Shown: in pieces, positions 8,114 to 17,250 of the stretch | Layout of the letters: the number at the start of each line of letters is the position of its first letter | Numbering within the stretch: position 1 is the stretch's first letter | Source: Pseudomonas sp. DY-1 | GTDB lineage: Bacteria; Pseudomonadota; Gammaproteobacteria; Pseudomonadales; Pseudomonadaceae | DNA: 64,000 bases | Assembly (NCBI RefSeq): GCF_003626975.1 | Contig: NZ_CP032616.1 | Location: 2,108,001 to 2,172,000 of the forward strand | Direction: 5' to 3' | Notes under the pieces: model-generated | Told to the model about the DNA's origin: nothing | Seen by the model: the letters and a program-made list of their open reading frames with translations, nothing else | Database searches by the model: none | Made by a program: the position numbers and the translations under genes

Positions 8114-9247
8114 ATGGACCCATTACACCTGCTGGCCGAACGCGGCCTGCTGCTTTCCACCACCCTCTCGGTCAGCGGCCAATTGCTGCATATCTCTCCC
8201 AGCCTGAGCGATCAGCTCGGCTACGCGCCGGATGAACTCCCGGGGCTGGGCATCGAGCAAATCTACACCGCCGAATCGGTACGTGCCCTGCACCAGCTTT
8301 TCGCCAATCCGCCCGCCGACGAGCGCATCCAGGACCTGGAACTCAACCTGATACGCCACAGCGGTGGGCTCCTGCCGGTGCTGGCCAGCGGCATCCTGGA
8401 ATGGCGCACGGTGCCAGCGCCGCGCTTGCACCTGATCAAGATGCCGCTCGGCGCCCTCACCCGCCGCGTGAACGAATTGCAGAACGCCAACGAAGTCATG
8501 AGCCAGATGCTCTACAGCGCCAAGGTGGCGTACTGGTGCATCGAGTTCGCCGAGGCGGTGGACATCAACCAGACACCCGACGAGATCGTCCGTCAGGTGT
8601 TCGAGAACCGTTCCTACTGGCGCATGTGCAACCGCGCCATGGCAGACGTCTACGAGATGCCGGCGGACGTCGACTTCAACCAGCAGCCGGTCCGCCTCTA
8701 CTGGCCACGCAGCCCCGCCAACGAAGAGTTCGTGCGGCGCCTGGTAGAAACCGGCTTCTGCGTCGATGGTGCCCTGTCGGTGGACCGCCGACACGATGGC
8801 TCCCCCGCCTATGTGGAGAACGATGTGCGCGCCGCCATCCACAACGGCCGCCTGCTGCGTATGTGGGGCAGCATCCGCGACGTCAGCCAGGAGCTGCGCA
8901 TGCAGCACGACGCCGAGCAACGCATCGACGCGCTGCGCCGGGTCTTCGACGCGGTGCCCGACGCGGTGGTGGTGATCGACGAAGCGCTCCAGCCGCAATG
9001 GCGCAACGCCGCCTTCGAGAACACCTTCGGCATCACCCAAGGCACCAACATCGCCCACGCCCTGCTGGACCAGTCGCTGCCGGAACGCACCTGGCACAGC
9101 CTGCAGCTGCCCGACCTGAGCGGCCGGCCGCAACTGTTCAACGTCCATTGCTCGCGCGTACTCATGCAAGAGGGCGTGGCCTGGAAAGTAGCGGTACTGC
9201 GTGCAGCCGAGCGTGGCCTTCGGCATAGCGACGAGTTGCATCCATGA
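8114..9247 (+). CDS. PAS-domain sensory protein
   Basis: The 377-residue protein has an N-terminal PAS-like domain (LLSTTLSVSGQLLHISPSLSDQLGYAPDEL), a middle PAS-like part with the tail VENDVRAAIHNGRLLRMWGS, and a third PAS-like segment near residues 280-330 (VFDAVPDAVVVIDEALQPQWRNAAFENTFG). No histidine-kinase, GGDEF or DNA-binding module follows, so it probably passes a signal by protein contact. Its stop overlaps the start of the sigma-54 activator gene (ATGA, 9244-9247), so the two are translationally coupled and are likely partners controlling the amine operon downstream. The ribosome site is weak. Confidence 0.8.
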   Translation: MDPLHLLAERGLLLSTTLSVSGQLLHISPSLSDQLGYAPDELPGLGIEQIYTAESVRALHQLFANPPADERIQDLELNLIRHSGGLLPVLASGILEWRTVPAPRLHLIKMPLGALTRRVNELQNANEVMSQMLYSAKVAYWCIEFAEAVDINQTPDEIVRQVFENRSYWRMCNRAMADVYEMPADVDFNQQPVRLYWPRSPANEEFVRRLVETGFCVDGALSVDRRHDGSPAYVENDVRAAIHNGRLLRMWGSIRDVSQELRMQHDAEQRIDALRRVFDAVPDAVVVIDEALQPQWRNAAFENTFGITQGTNIAHALLDQSLPERTWHSLQLPDLSGRPQLFNVHCSRVLMQEGVAWKVAVLRAAERGLRHSDELHP

Positions 9248-10698
9248 TCGACAAGAATCTCCTGCCGTCCCTGAAAATGGGCATGCGCTCTTCGGTGAGC
9301 GTCAGCAGCGAAGTGCTTTCGGCACTCCTGGAAACACCGGCCCTGCACGCACTGCTCGACAGTTTCAGCGAGGCCATCATCCTTTGCGACGGTGAATCGC
9401 GGGTACGTTTCCTCAACCTTGCAGCCGAACGGGTCAACCGCCTGTCCCGCCAGGACGCGCTGGGCCTGCCCAACGCCGAGTTCTTCCAACGCTCGGCACT
9501 CGGTTTCGACGACTTCCAGCAGGCCATCGGCCGTGGCGCCACCAGTGCCCTGACCCGCTCCCGAGACGGCCGGATGTTCCTCACCAGTACCCAGGCGGTA
9601 CCCACCGGCGCCTACGAGAAGCCCTACACGCTGTTGGTTCAACGCGACTTCGAAGGCCGCGAGAGCCAGCGTCGCACATCCCCGCAATCCTTTGCTCCAG
9701 CAGAGAACAACGGTCTTGGCGACCCGCAGGACAACGCCCTGCACCTTTCACCATTGCTTTCCAGCATTGCCGATACCGGCGTGCGCGCTTTCCGCCGCCG
9801 CGCCAGACTGCTCCTGCTGGGCGAACCCGGCGTCGGCAAGACCGCCATCGCCCGGCACATTCACCGCGCCGCCGGGTGGGGCGACCGCCCGTTCATACAC
9901 GTCAACTGCGGCAGCATTCCTGAAAGCCTGTTCGAGTCCGAGATGTTCGGCTACGAGCGCGGCGCCTTCACCGGCGCCCTGCAGGGCGGTAAGCGCGGCT
10001 ACATCGAGAGCGCCTCAGGCGGCACGCTGTTCCTCGACGAGATAGGCGAAATCCCGCTGCATGTGCAGGCCAAGCTGCTCAAGTTCCTCGAGGACGGCAG
10101 CATCCAGTCGGTGGGCTCGCCGCTCTCCAAGACGGTCCAGGTACAGGTGATCGCCGCCACCAACAAGGACCTGCGACGCCTGGTGGAAACCGGCGAATTC
10201 CGCGCCGACCTCTATTACCGCCTGGCGGTGCTCCCGGTGGAAATCCCGCCGCTGCGCCAGCACCTGGAAGACCTTCCGGTGCTCATGGACATCCTCCTGA
10301 TGCGTATCAACCGCGACCGCCAGCCAACCTTGCGAATCTCAGGTGGCTGCCGCCAGCGACTGATGAACTACGACTACCCCGGCAACATCCGCGAACTGGT
10401 GAACGTCTTCGAACGTCTGGCCGTGCTGGCGGACGACGAGGCCCAGGAACATCATCTGCCGCCTGAGTTGCTGGGTCTCATCGCCCCGGTATTCGTCCGC
10501 CCCGCAGCGGCGCGGGTAGACGCGGAGAGCATTGCGCCGCCCGGCGAGGAAGCAAGCGGCAATCTCAAGGCCCAGGTGCAACGCTTCGAGCGCCAGCTCA
10601 TTCTGCAGGCTGTCCAGAACCAGGGCAGCAAGCGCAAGGCCGCCCAGCAGCTCGGCATCGACATCGGCACCCTGATCCGCAAGCTGCAACGCGACTGA
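9244..10698 (+). CDS. Sigma-54-dependent transcriptional activator (PAS, AAA+, Fis HTH)
   Basis: This is a 484-residue bacterial enhancer-binding protein. An N-terminal PAS-like domain spans about residues 30-135. The AAA+ core has Walker A GEPGVGKT, the sigma-54 contact loop ERGAFTGAL, Walker B GGTLFLDEIGE and the arginine-finger region FRADLYYRLAVLPV. A short Fis-type helix-turn-helix (KRKAAQQLGIDIGTLIRKL) ends it. It overlaps the PAS gene by 4 bp. The next operon starts 256 bp downstream behind a good -24/-12 promoter, so this protein is the obvious activator of that operon, probably responding to an amine via the PAS partner. Confidence 0.92.
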   Translation: MIDKNLLPSLKMGMRSSVSVSSEVLSALLETPALHALLDSFSEAIILCDGESRVRFLNLAAERVNRLSRQDALGLPNAEFFQRSALGFDDFQQAIGRGATSALTRSRDGRMFLTSTQAVPTGAYEKPYTLLVQRDFEGRESQRRTSPQSFAPAENNGLGDPQDNALHLSPLLSSIADTGVRAFRRRARLLLLGEPGVGKTAIARHIHRAAGWGDRPFIHVNCGSIPESLFESEMFGYERGAFTGALQGGKRGYIESASGGTLFLDEIGEIPLHVQAKLLKFLEDGSIQSVGSPLSKTVQVQVIAATNKDLRRLVETGEFRADLYYRLAVLPVEIPPLRQHLEDLPVLMDILLMRINRDRQPTLRISGGCRQRLMNYDYPGNIRELVNVFERLAVLADDEAQEHHLPPELLGLIAPVFVRPAAARVDAESIAPPGEEASGNLKAQVQRFERQLILQAVQNQGSKRKAAQQLGIDIGTLIRKLQRD

Positions 10699-10852
10699 TC
10701 CCGCAGGCACAGGGATGTGCCCAATGCTGCCGTTTCGCCATCCCGGCGTTTCCGCGCAGCGCTGCAAGAATGCCAACAAGGCATTTCATTTCTGCCTACA
10801 CCAGGCAACACGCAAAAAGTAAAATTTCTTTATTTTCAACATGTTACTAAGT

Positions 10853-10868
10853 TGGCACGGCGCGTGCT
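10853..10868 (+). promoter_or_regulatory. Sigma-54 (-24/-12) promoter of N-demethylase operon
   Basis: TGGCACGGCGCGTGCT matches the consensus TGGCACG-N4-TTGCW with one mismatch, keeping GG-N10-GC. It sits about 90 bp before the first gene of the operon and directly after the gene for a sigma-54 activator. Confidence 0.7.
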
Positions 10869-10954
10869 CCAGCTAGCGGCACCCATCCACCTGAGTGGGT
10901 CATCGCATAGAAGCCGGGTCCGAGAGACCCGGCAGCTCTGGAGGCAAAACAACA

Positions 10955-11557
10955 ATGCTAATCACAGGTATCAAGAGCCGGCCGGTATACGACCAACTCC
11001 GTCCTCTTCCCGGCGGAACCCATCACCTGGTCGCCGGCCAGGGCAGTGGCGGCCGCGCCCTGCTGCGCCTGCTGGACGACATGGCCGGACAGGGCCTCAA
11101 CATCACCCTGCTCTACTCGCAGGAATCCTTCTCCGGCCAGGACTTCCTCGCCGAGCTGGAACAACGTGACGTCGCCGAACTGCGCGTCTATTCCAGCAAC
11201 CAGGCGCTGGTGGACGAACTCGAACACATCCTCGGCGATGCCCGCATGGGCACCCGCCTCTACCTCTCCGGTTCGGAAAGCTTTATCGGCACCGCCATGC
11301 AGGTCGCCACCCGCTACGACATGAACGGCGACGAAGTGCTCCGCGAACACGCCGGCAGCTTCGTCCGCCGAGTCTGGTGCGTGCACTGCGACAGCTACAC
11401 CGAGAACGTCACCCAGCGCGTATTCCAGTGCCCCAGTTGCAACCGGATGCTGGTGGTACGTGACCACTACTCCCGCCGCCTCGCCGCCTTCCAGGCCGTG
11501 AAGGCCGATGCCGAAGTCCCCGGCGAACTGCCGGCCGCCGAGGAGCTCGACACATGA
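10955..11557 (+). CDS. DmmA-like dimethylamine monooxygenase subunit family protein
   Basis: I choose the ATG at 10955, which has GGAG about 11 bp upstream; a frame extension to 10895 would overlap the untranslated leader. The 200-residue product has an N-terminal alpha/beta part (LVAGQGSGGRALLRLLDDM) and a C-terminal C-x2-C ... C-x2-C zinc-ribbon-like segment (CVHC ... CPSC) followed by HYSRRLAAFQ. This matches my recollection of the DmmA family found with the oxidative amine demethylase. It is the first gene of the operon, coupled by an ATGA overlap to the reductase gene. Its exact role is uncertain; electron transfer or assembly is possible. Confidence 0.75.
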   Translation: MLITGIKSRPVYDQLRPLPGGTHHLVAGQGSGGRALLRLLDDMAGQGLNITLLYSQESFSGQDFLAELEQRDVAELRVYSSNQALVDELEHILGDARMGTRLYLSGSESFIGTAMQVATRYDMNGDEVLREHAGSFVRRVWCVHCDSYTENVTQRVFQCPSCNRMLVVRDHYSRRLAAFQAVKADAEVPGELPAAEELDT

Positions 11558-12522
11558 GCCTAAGCAACGGAACCCTGAACGTGCGGGTGGCCCGCATCGA
11601 AGCCGTCACCCCCGAGATCAAGCGATTCACCCTGGTTTCCACCGATGGTGCGCACCTGCCGCCCTTCTCTGGCGGCAGCAACGTGGTGGTACTGATCCCA
11701 CACGAGACAGGCGCCTACCGCAATGCTTACTCGCTGATGAGCTCGCCGTACGACTCCAGCGCCTACCAGATCGCCGTACGCCGGGTCGAGGAAGGCCGTG
11801 GCGGCTCGTTGCGGATGCACGAAGCGGTGAACGAGGGCGATGTGCTGGAAATCCTGCGCCCAGTGAATCTGTTCCCGCTGAGCAAGCACGCCCGTCTGCA
11901 CCTGTTCATCGCCGGCGGCGTGGGCATAACCCCGGTCTGCTCTCAGCTGGCCGAATTGCGCCTGCGCGGAACGCCCTTCGAGGTGCATCTGGCAGTGCGC
12001 GGCGCAGAACACGCGCGCCTGGGCGAAGAACTGGTGCGCGAATACGGTGACGCGGTGCGCCTGTACCGCAATGACATCGATCAGCGCCTGGATATCGCCG
12101 CCGTGGTCGCGGACCGTCCGTTGGGTAGCCACCTCTATGTCTGCGGTCCGGAATCCATGATCCAGGACGCCATCGACAGCGCCCGCGCCCAAGGCTGGAC
12201 CGACAGCCACATCCACTACGAGCGGTTCCTGGAGCAGGGCAGCATCGGCGAGAGCTTCAGCGTCACCCTGGCGCGCAGTGGCGCCACCCTCACAGTCTCT
12301 CCCGACCAGAGCCTGCTGGAGGCCGCCGAGGCCGCCGGCCACGAGATCCCCTACCTGTGCCGCGGCGGCGCCTGCGGCATGTGTGAAACCAATGTGCTGG
12401 AGCTGGACGGCGAAATCCTCCACACCGACGACTGGCTGTCCGACGAGGACAAGGCCGCGAACAAGAAAATCATGCCCTGCGTGTCGCGCGCCAAGTGCTC
12501 GCGGCTGGTCATCGACTGCTGA
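11554..12522 (+). CDS. PDR/VanB-type flavin reductase with C-terminal 2Fe-2S domain
   Basis: The 322-residue protein has the class IA phthalate dioxygenase reductase order: an N-terminal FMN-binding barrel (YRNAYSLMSSPYDSS), an NAD(P)H domain (LHLFIAGGVGITPVCSQ; LYVCGPESMI) and a C-terminal plant-type ferredoxin with CRGGACGMCETNV and a fourth Cys near MPCVSRA. It should pass electrons from NAD(P)H to the haem N-demethylase encoded next. It overlaps the DmmA-like gene by 4 bp and is followed by the DUF3445 gene after 13 bp, a tight three-gene unit. The fold is very secure. The partner is inferred from gene order and from the known three-component dimethylamine monooxygenase. Confidence 0.88.
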   Translation: MSLSNGTLNVRVARIEAVTPEIKRFTLVSTDGAHLPPFSGGSNVVVLIPHETGAYRNAYSLMSSPYDSSAYQIAVRRVEEGRGGSLRMHEAVNEGDVLEILRPVNLFPLSKHARLHLFIAGGVGITPVCSQLAELRLRGTPFEVHLAVRGAEHARLGEELVREYGDAVRLYRNDIDQRLDIAAVVADRPLGSHLYVCGPESMIQDAIDSARAQGWTDSHIHYERFLEQGSIGESFSVTLARSGATLTVSPDQSLLEAAEAAGHEIPYLCRGGACGMCETNVLELDGEILHTDDWLSDEDKAANKKIMPCVSRAKCSRLVIDC

Positions 12523-12535
12523 ACGGAGAACGACC

Positions 12536-13576
12536 ATGACCATCCAGTTCCGACCCGACGAAACCTACCGCGACGACTACACCTACGCGAACAGCCCCGA
12601 GTGCATTGCCCGCGCGCCCTTCCCCTTCCCGGACGACGAGTACATGTACTCGATGAATCTGGAGCCCCACGTATCGGTGGGCGAGGCAGCGCTCAAGGCC
12701 GTCTTCGACATCGACGAGCACTACATCAGCGAATGCCGCGACCGAGCCTTCACCCTGGAAAAAGACCCGGGCATGCACTACGTATCGGCGCCGCACATGA
12801 TGGAAGCCCAGTGGGACCTGCTCGAGCTGATCATGGAGTCCTACGCCAGCGACTACCCCGAATACTTCACGCTGGAGAAGGACGGCACTCGCTGGCACTG
12901 GACCAACAAGCTCCTGAACATTGACGACACCTTCACCTTCGGCGACCCGGCCACCCTGCCCTATGAGCCGATGGAGTACATCACCCGCCAGGCCCAGGGC
13001 GACTGGGTATTGCAGGAAGAGCGCGACGGGACCCTGTACTGGGGCGCAGGCATCGCCACCCAGCGGGCCGACTATTCGCTGCGCTTCAACCTCGGCATGG
13101 CCTGGCACGAGTTCCACGGCCCGGTGCCACTGGTGAAAGAGACCGGCATGCTCGACCGCGCACTGAAGTTCCTTCTGCGCCTGCGCTGCGGCCATCCGGT
13201 GCGCCGCCTGAACTGGTCGCTGACCGTCAACCCGCGCCTGGACGTATCCGCCGAAAGCCTGCCGGACTGGGCACCGGACCGCACCACGGTGACCGCAGAG
13301 AACGCCGGCAAGCTGGTTTACCTGCGCATCGAACTACAACCCTTGCACCGCTTGCCGCGCAGCAACGCCATCGTGTTCCCGATCCGCACTTACCTGCTGA
13401 ACCTGGAAGACATCGCCACCAACCCGGCCTGGGCCAAGCGCATGCACCGCGTGCTCAAGTCCCTCAATCAGGAACTCGTGGACTACAAGGGATTCACCCG
13501 TTACCGCGACGCCGCCGTCGAGTGGCTATCGCAGTTCGACGACGGCCGCGACGAGCAGGCGGCCAAATCCGCCTGA
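12536..13576 (+). CDS. Haem-dependent oxidative N-demethylase (DUF3445)
   Basis: I start at the ATG at 12536 behind a CGGAG site, giving 346 residues. The sequence carries DUF3445 hallmarks, including the central QRADYSLRFNLGMAWHEFHGPVP and the C-terminal RTYLLNLEDIA segment. Characterised members are haem enzymes that remove a methyl group from secondary amines such as dimethylamine, releasing formaldehyde. The preceding reductase and DmmA-like genes make up the set known from dimethylamine monooxygenase loci. The following APC permease and aminoaldehyde dehydrogenase are not part of that classical set, so the true substrate may be a larger N-methylated amine; this is inference. Confidence 0.85.
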   Translation: MTIQFRPDETYRDDYTYANSPECIARAPFPFPDDEYMYSMNLEPHVSVGEAALKAVFDIDEHYISECRDRAFTLEKDPGMHYVSAPHMMEAQWDLLELIMESYASDYPEYFTLEKDGTRWHWTNKLLNIDDTFTFGDPATLPYEPMEYITRQAQGDWVLQEERDGTLYWGAGIATQRADYSLRFNLGMAWHEFHGPVPLVKETGMLDRALKFLLRLRCGHPVRRLNWSLTVNPRLDVSAESLPDWAPDRTTVTAENAGKLVYLRIELQPLHRLPRSNAIVFPIRTYLLNLEDIATNPAWAKRMHRVLKSLNQELVDYKGFTRYRDAAVEWLSQFDDGRDEQAAKSA

Positions 13577-13616
13577 ACCCGCTTCACGCTTCACCCATAA
13601 CAACAAAGGCTCTTCC

Positions 13617-13688
13617 ATGAGCACCAGCGGGCACTGCCCCGCTGGCCATGCAAACGACTGCCATTCAAATGAGGAAAAAACAATATGA
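13617..13688 (+). CDS. Possible 23-aa leader peptide coupled to permease
   Basis: A 23-codon frame starting at 13617 ends in an ATGA overlap (13685-13688) with the permease start. It is rich in Cys and His (HCPAGHANDCH) and contains the hairpin AGCGGG/CCCGCT. Its ribosome site is poor (AAGG about 11 bp upstream). It could serve only for translational coupling, or be chance. Confidence 0.2.
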   Translation: MSTSGHCPAGHANDCHSNEEKTI

Positions 13689-15211
13689 GTGGGTCTTCTG
13701 CGACGCGTGCAACCGCTTCGATCGATCAGGACGCCGAGCAACTGCGTGCGCTCGGCTACAGCTCCAACTTCAACCGCAGCATGAGCCTGTGGGAGAACTT
13801 CTCCCTCGGCTTCACATATCTGTCGCCGGTGGTCGGCGTCTACACCCTGTTCGGCCTCTGCCTCGCGGCAGGTGGCCCGCCGATGTTCTGGTCCTACCTG
13901 CTGATCGGCCTCGGCCAGTTACTGGTGTGCCTGGTGTTCGGTGAGGTGGTTTCGCAGTTCCCGATTTCCGGGGGCGTCTACCCCTGGGCACGTCGCCTGG
14001 TGGGTAAGCGCTGGGCGTGGATGGTGGGCTGGGTCTACGCCTGGGCACTGTGCGCCACCATCGCCGGCGTGGCCGTCGGTGCTGGTCCTTACCTGGCCGC
14101 GATGCTCGGCTTCGAGTCCAGCGCAAACGCCAGCATCTACATCGCCCTGGTGCTGATCCTGCTCTCGACCGGTCTCAACCTGGTAGGCACCAAGCTGCTG
14201 GCGCGCGTGGCCATGTTCGGTTTCCTCTGCGAACTGGTGGGCGCCATCCTGGTGGGCGGCTACCTGCTGATCTTCGAACGCCACCAGCCGTTCAGCGTGC
14301 TGTTCAATACCTTCGAGATCAACGTCAACGGTTCCTACCTGCCGGCCTTCCTCGCAGCATCCCTGGCGGGTCTGTTCCAGTACTACGGCTTCGAGGCCTG
14401 CGGTGACGTGGCCGAGGAAACGCCCAACCCCGGCAAGCGCATCCCCAAGGCCATGCGCATGACCATCTACATCGGCGGCGCCGCGGCCATGTTCGCCTGC
14501 CTGGCACTGATCCTCGCGGTACCGGACATGCAGAAGGTCATCGCCGGCGAAGACACCGACCCGGTTTCCACCATCCTCTCCAATGCTTTCGGTCCGGTGG
14601 GTTCGAAGCTGGTAATGGCTGTCGTGATGGTGTCCTTCATTTCCTGCGTGCTCAGCCTGCAAGCCGCCGCCAGCCGCCTGCTGTTCGCCTATGCCCGTGA
14701 CGAGATGATCGTCGGCAGCAACCTGCTCAAGCGCCTTTCCGCCAACCAGGTGCCGTCCTTCGCACTGGTGGTGAGCGGTGTCGTTCCGGCGGCCATCGTC
14801 TGCCTCGGCCTGTTCATGGCTGACGCCGTGGCCACCATCGTCGGCTTCGCTGCCATCGGCATCTACGTCGCCTTCCAGTTGATCGTGATTGCCGCCCTGA
14901 TCGCTCGAGCCAAAGGCTGGCGCCCGAGCGGCCAGTTCAGCCTTGGCGGCTGGGGCCTGCTGGTGAACGTTGCCGCGCTGATCTACGGCCTTGGCGCCAT
15001 CGTCAACATGATCTGGCCGCGCAGCCCGGATGCCGCCTGGTACATCAACTACTCGATGATCCTGACCACTGTCGTGGTGATGGGCGCGGGCTTCCTCTAC
15101 ATGCTGCTGGCCAAGCCCTACGACAAGGGCACCGCCCCAGCCGGCGACGCCTGGAAGTTTTCCAATCCCGTCCCAAAGGCCGCTGACGTAGCTGGCGTTC
15201 CGGCGCAGTAA
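13685..15211 (+). CDS. APC family amino acid/amine permease
   Basis: The 508-residue protein has about twelve membrane helices. TM1 carries the APC-superfamily signature region ([19 protein letters not shown]), and [21 protein letters not shown] follows, as in amino acid and polyamine permeases. GAGGAAA precedes the ATG. It lies 108 bp after the N-demethylase and 80 bp before the aminoaldehyde dehydrogenase, so it probably imports the methylated amine that this operon degrades. The substrate is inferred only from neighbours. Confidence 0.9.
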   Translation: MSGSSATRATASIDQDAEQLRALGYSSNFNRSMSLWENFSLGFTYLSPVVGVYTLFGLCLAAGGPPMFWSYLLIGLGQLLVCLVFGEVVSQFPISGGVYPWARRLVGKRWAWMVGWVYAWALCATIAGVAVGAGPYLAAMLGFESSANASIYIALVLILLSTGLNLVGTKLLARVAMFGFLCELVGAILVGGYLLIFERHQPFSVLFNTFEINVNGSYLPAFLAASLAGLFQYYGFEACGDVAEETPNPGKRIPKAMRMTIYIGGAAAMFACLALILAVPDMQKVIAGEDTDPVSTILSNAFGPVGSKLVMAVVMVSFISCVLSLQAAASRLLFAYARDEMIVGSNLLKRLSANQVPSFALVVSGVVPAAIVCLGLFMADAVATIVGFAAIGIYVAFQLIVIAALIARAKGWRPSGQFSLGGWGLLVNVAALIYGLGAIVNMIWPRSPDAAWYINYSMILTTVVVMGAGFLYMLLAKPYDKGTAPAGDAWKFSNPVPKAADVAGVPAQ

Positions 15212-15244
15212 GCCAACCCGTCGCCCCTCCTCCCTCGCTTTCCT

Positions 15245-15267
15245 CCCCTCTCCCTCCGGGAGAGGGG
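15245..15267. repeat. 10-bp perfect hairpin between permease and dehydrogenase genes
   Basis: CCCCTCTCCC and GGGAGAGGGG form a perfect 10-bp stem with a TCC loop. No T-run follows, so it is more likely an mRNA-stabilising or attenuating structure, or a dispersed repeat, than a strong terminator. Confidence 0.6.
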
Positions 15268-15291
15268 CTAGAACCGAACAAGGATCACCCC

Positions 15292-16716
15292 ATGCAAACC
15301 AAACTCCTGATCAACGGCCAGCTCGTCGCCGGCGAAGGCCCCAGCCTCGCCGTGCTCAACCCGTCCCTGGGCACCGCCCTGGTGGAAATCGCCGAGGCCA
15401 GCCCGGCCCAGGTCGATGCCGCCGTGCGCGCCGCCGACGCCGCCTTCCCGGCCTGGTCGCAGACCTCGCCGAAAGACCGCTCCACCCTCCTGCTCAAGCT
15501 CGCCGACCGCATCGACGCCCACGCCGAAGAACTGGCCCGCCTGGAATCGCAGAACTGCGGCAAGCCCTACGCCGCCGCGCTGAACGACGAACTGCCGGCC
15601 ATCGCCGACGTGTTCCGCTTCTTCGCCGGCGCCAGCCGCTGCATGAGCGGTTCCGCCGCCGGTGAGTACCTGCCCGGCCATACCTCGATGATCCGCCGCG
15701 ACCCGGTCGGCGTGGTCGCTTCCATCGCGCCGTGGAACTACCCGCTGATGATGGCCGCCTGGAAACTCGGCCCGGCCCTGGCCGCCGGCAACACCGTGGT
15801 ACTGAAACCCTCCGAGCAGACCCCGCTGACCGCCCTGAAGCTCGCCGAGTACATCGCCGAGATCTTCCCCGCCGGCGTGGTGAACATGGTCTTCGGCCGC
15901 GGCCCGAGCGTCGGTGAACCGCTGACCACCCACCCGAAGGTGCGCATGGTCTCCCTCACCGGCTCGGTCGCCACCGGCTCGCGCATCATCGCCGGCACCG
16001 CCGACAGCGTGAAACGCATGCACATGGAACTGGGCGGCAAGGCCCCGGTGATCATCTTCGACGACGCCGACATCGACGCCGCCGTGGAAGGCATCCGCAC
16101 CTTCGGCTTCTACAACGCCGGCCAGGACTGCACCGCCGCCTGCCGCATCTACGCGCAGAAAGGCATCTACGAGAAGTTCGTCGCCAAGCTCGGCGAAGCC
16201 GTCGGCAGCATCCGGACCGGCCTGCAGGACGACCCGAATACCGAACTCGGCCCGCTGATCACCGAGCAGCACCTGGAGCGCGTCGAGGGCTTCGTCCAGC
16301 GCGCTGCCGCCGTGCCGCACATCCAGGTGGTCACCGGCGGCAAGCGTGTCGACGGCCCGGGTTTCTTCTTCCAGCCCACCGTGCTCGCCGGCGCCCGCCA
16401 GGACGACGAGATCGTCCGCCGCGAAGTGTTCGGCCCGGTGGTCTCGGTCACCGAGTTCGATAGCGAGGAGCAGGTGCTGGAGTGGGCCAACGATTCCGAC
16501 TACGGCCTGGCCTCTTCCCTCTGGACCGCCGACGTCGGCCGCGCCCACCGCCTGTCCGCACGCCTGCAGTACGGCTGCACCTGGGTCAACACTCATTTCA
16601 TGCTGGTCAGCGAAATGCCCCACGGTGGCGTCAAGCACTCCGGCTACGGCAAGGACATGTCCATGTATGGGTTGGAGGACTACACCGCCATTCGCCACGT
16701 GATGTTCAAGCATTAA
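15292..16716 (+). CDS. Aldehyde dehydrogenase, gamma-aminobutyraldehyde dehydrogenase-like
   Basis: The 474-residue enzyme has all NAD-dependent aldehyde dehydrogenase motifs: [11 protein letters not shown], the NAD loop [11 protein letters not shown], the catalytic Glu in [10 protein letters not shown] and the catalytic Cys in [12 protein letters not shown]. It resembles PatD/YdcW aminobutyraldehyde dehydrogenases more than short-chain or formaldehyde types ([24 protein letters not shown]). Gene order puts it last in the N-demethylase operon, so it should oxidise an aminoaldehyde left after deamination of the imported amine. It could instead belong to general polyamine breakdown. Confidence 0.88.
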   Translation: MQTKLLINGQLVAGEGPSLAVLNPSLGTALVEIAEASPAQVDAAVRAADAAFPAWSQTSPKDRSTLLLKLADRIDAHAEELARLESQNCGKPYAAALNDELPAIADVFRFFAGASRCMSGSAAGEYLPGHTSMIRRDPVGVVASIAPWNYPLMMAAWKLGPALAAGNTVVLKPSEQTPLTALKLAEYIAEIFPAGVVNMVFGRGPSVGEPLTTHPKVRMVSLTGSVATGSRIIAGTADSVKRMHMELGGKAPVIIFDDADIDAAVEGIRTFGFYNAGQDCTAACRIYAQKGIYEKFVAKLGEAVGSIRTGLQDDPNTELGPLITEQHLERVEGFVQRAAAVPHIQVVTGGKRVDGPGFFFQPTVLAGARQDDEIVRREVFGPVVSVTEFDSEEQVLEWANDSDYGLASSLWTADVGRAHRLSARLQYGCTWVNTHFMLVSEMPHGGVKHSGYGKDMSMYGLEDYTAIRHVMFKH

Positions 16717-16738
16717 TGGGCTGGCTTCGGCCAGCGCC

Positions 16739-16944
16739 TTGTGGGAGCGAATTCATTCGCGATTGGGGCGCCAGACCCAACCGGAAATAACCGGGGGCAG
16801 CTGCGCTGTCCTTCGGGACTGAAGTCGCTCCTACGGTTGAGACCGAGATCCTGTGGGGGCCACTCAAGTCGCTGAGCAGGCCTGCCCAGAGAAACCCTGG
16901 CGCAGCTACGCTGCCCTTAGCGATTGAAATCGCCCCCACAGGAA
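16739..16944. repeat. Cluster of dispersed Pseudomonas-type palindromic repeat units
   Basis: At least three copies of the motif family GTGGGAGCGAATTCATTCGC / AGTCGCTCCTAC / AATCGCCCCCACAGG alternate in both orientations over about 200 bp. Single relatives occur at 23549, 51940, 56020, 58566 and 61563. This is how REP-like elements of pseudomonads appear. Confidence 0.6.
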
Positions 16945-16977
16945 TTAACCCACGCTGCAAACCACCAGGAGCCTCCC

Positions 16978-17052
16978 ATGTTCGACATGCTTGACGGTTT
17001 CCGTGTCATCCTCACTGGCGTACTGGCCGACCTGGCCCTGGCGTCAGCCTGA
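16978..17052 (+). pseudogene. Short frame with good ribosome site, probable gene remnant
   Basis: An ATG behind CCAGGAGCCTCCC opens a 24-codon frame (MFDMLDGFRVILTGVLADLA...) that stops at 17052. The good ribosome site and the domain-like start, without a body, suggest a decayed gene. The start resembles that of a CoA-transferase or dehydrogenase, but I cannot name it. The region from here to 17250 holds no other gene. Confidence 0.3.
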
Positions 17053-17076
17053 AAAAGCCCCGGCGATTGCCGGGGC
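17052..17076 (-). terminator. Rho-independent terminator, minus orientation, without an evident gene
   Basis: GCCCCGGC-gatt-GCCGGGGC is a perfect 8-bp stem whose T-run (TTTTT) is on the minus strand. No leftward gene precedes it before the rightward thiolase at 17251, which fits the view that something has been lost from this gap. Confidence 0.6.
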
Positions 17077-17250
17077 GAATCCCTCCGCCATGCAAGCCTT
17101 CATCAATGCGGTGAAAACCGAGCAAGCCCTGGCTTCTGGTTGACCGATCGTCGTCATAGCAAATTTGTATTACGACCATCATGTACGTCTTTTTGAATTA
17201 CGCATATCATTTAACGCATCGAGGCCAACGCCCTCTCACAGGAGCCCTCC

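Noticed and set aside
15268..16713. A 481-codon frame antisense to the aldehyde dehydrogenase gene
   Set aside because: The dehydrogenase on the plus strand has every catalytic motif; the reverse frame has none.
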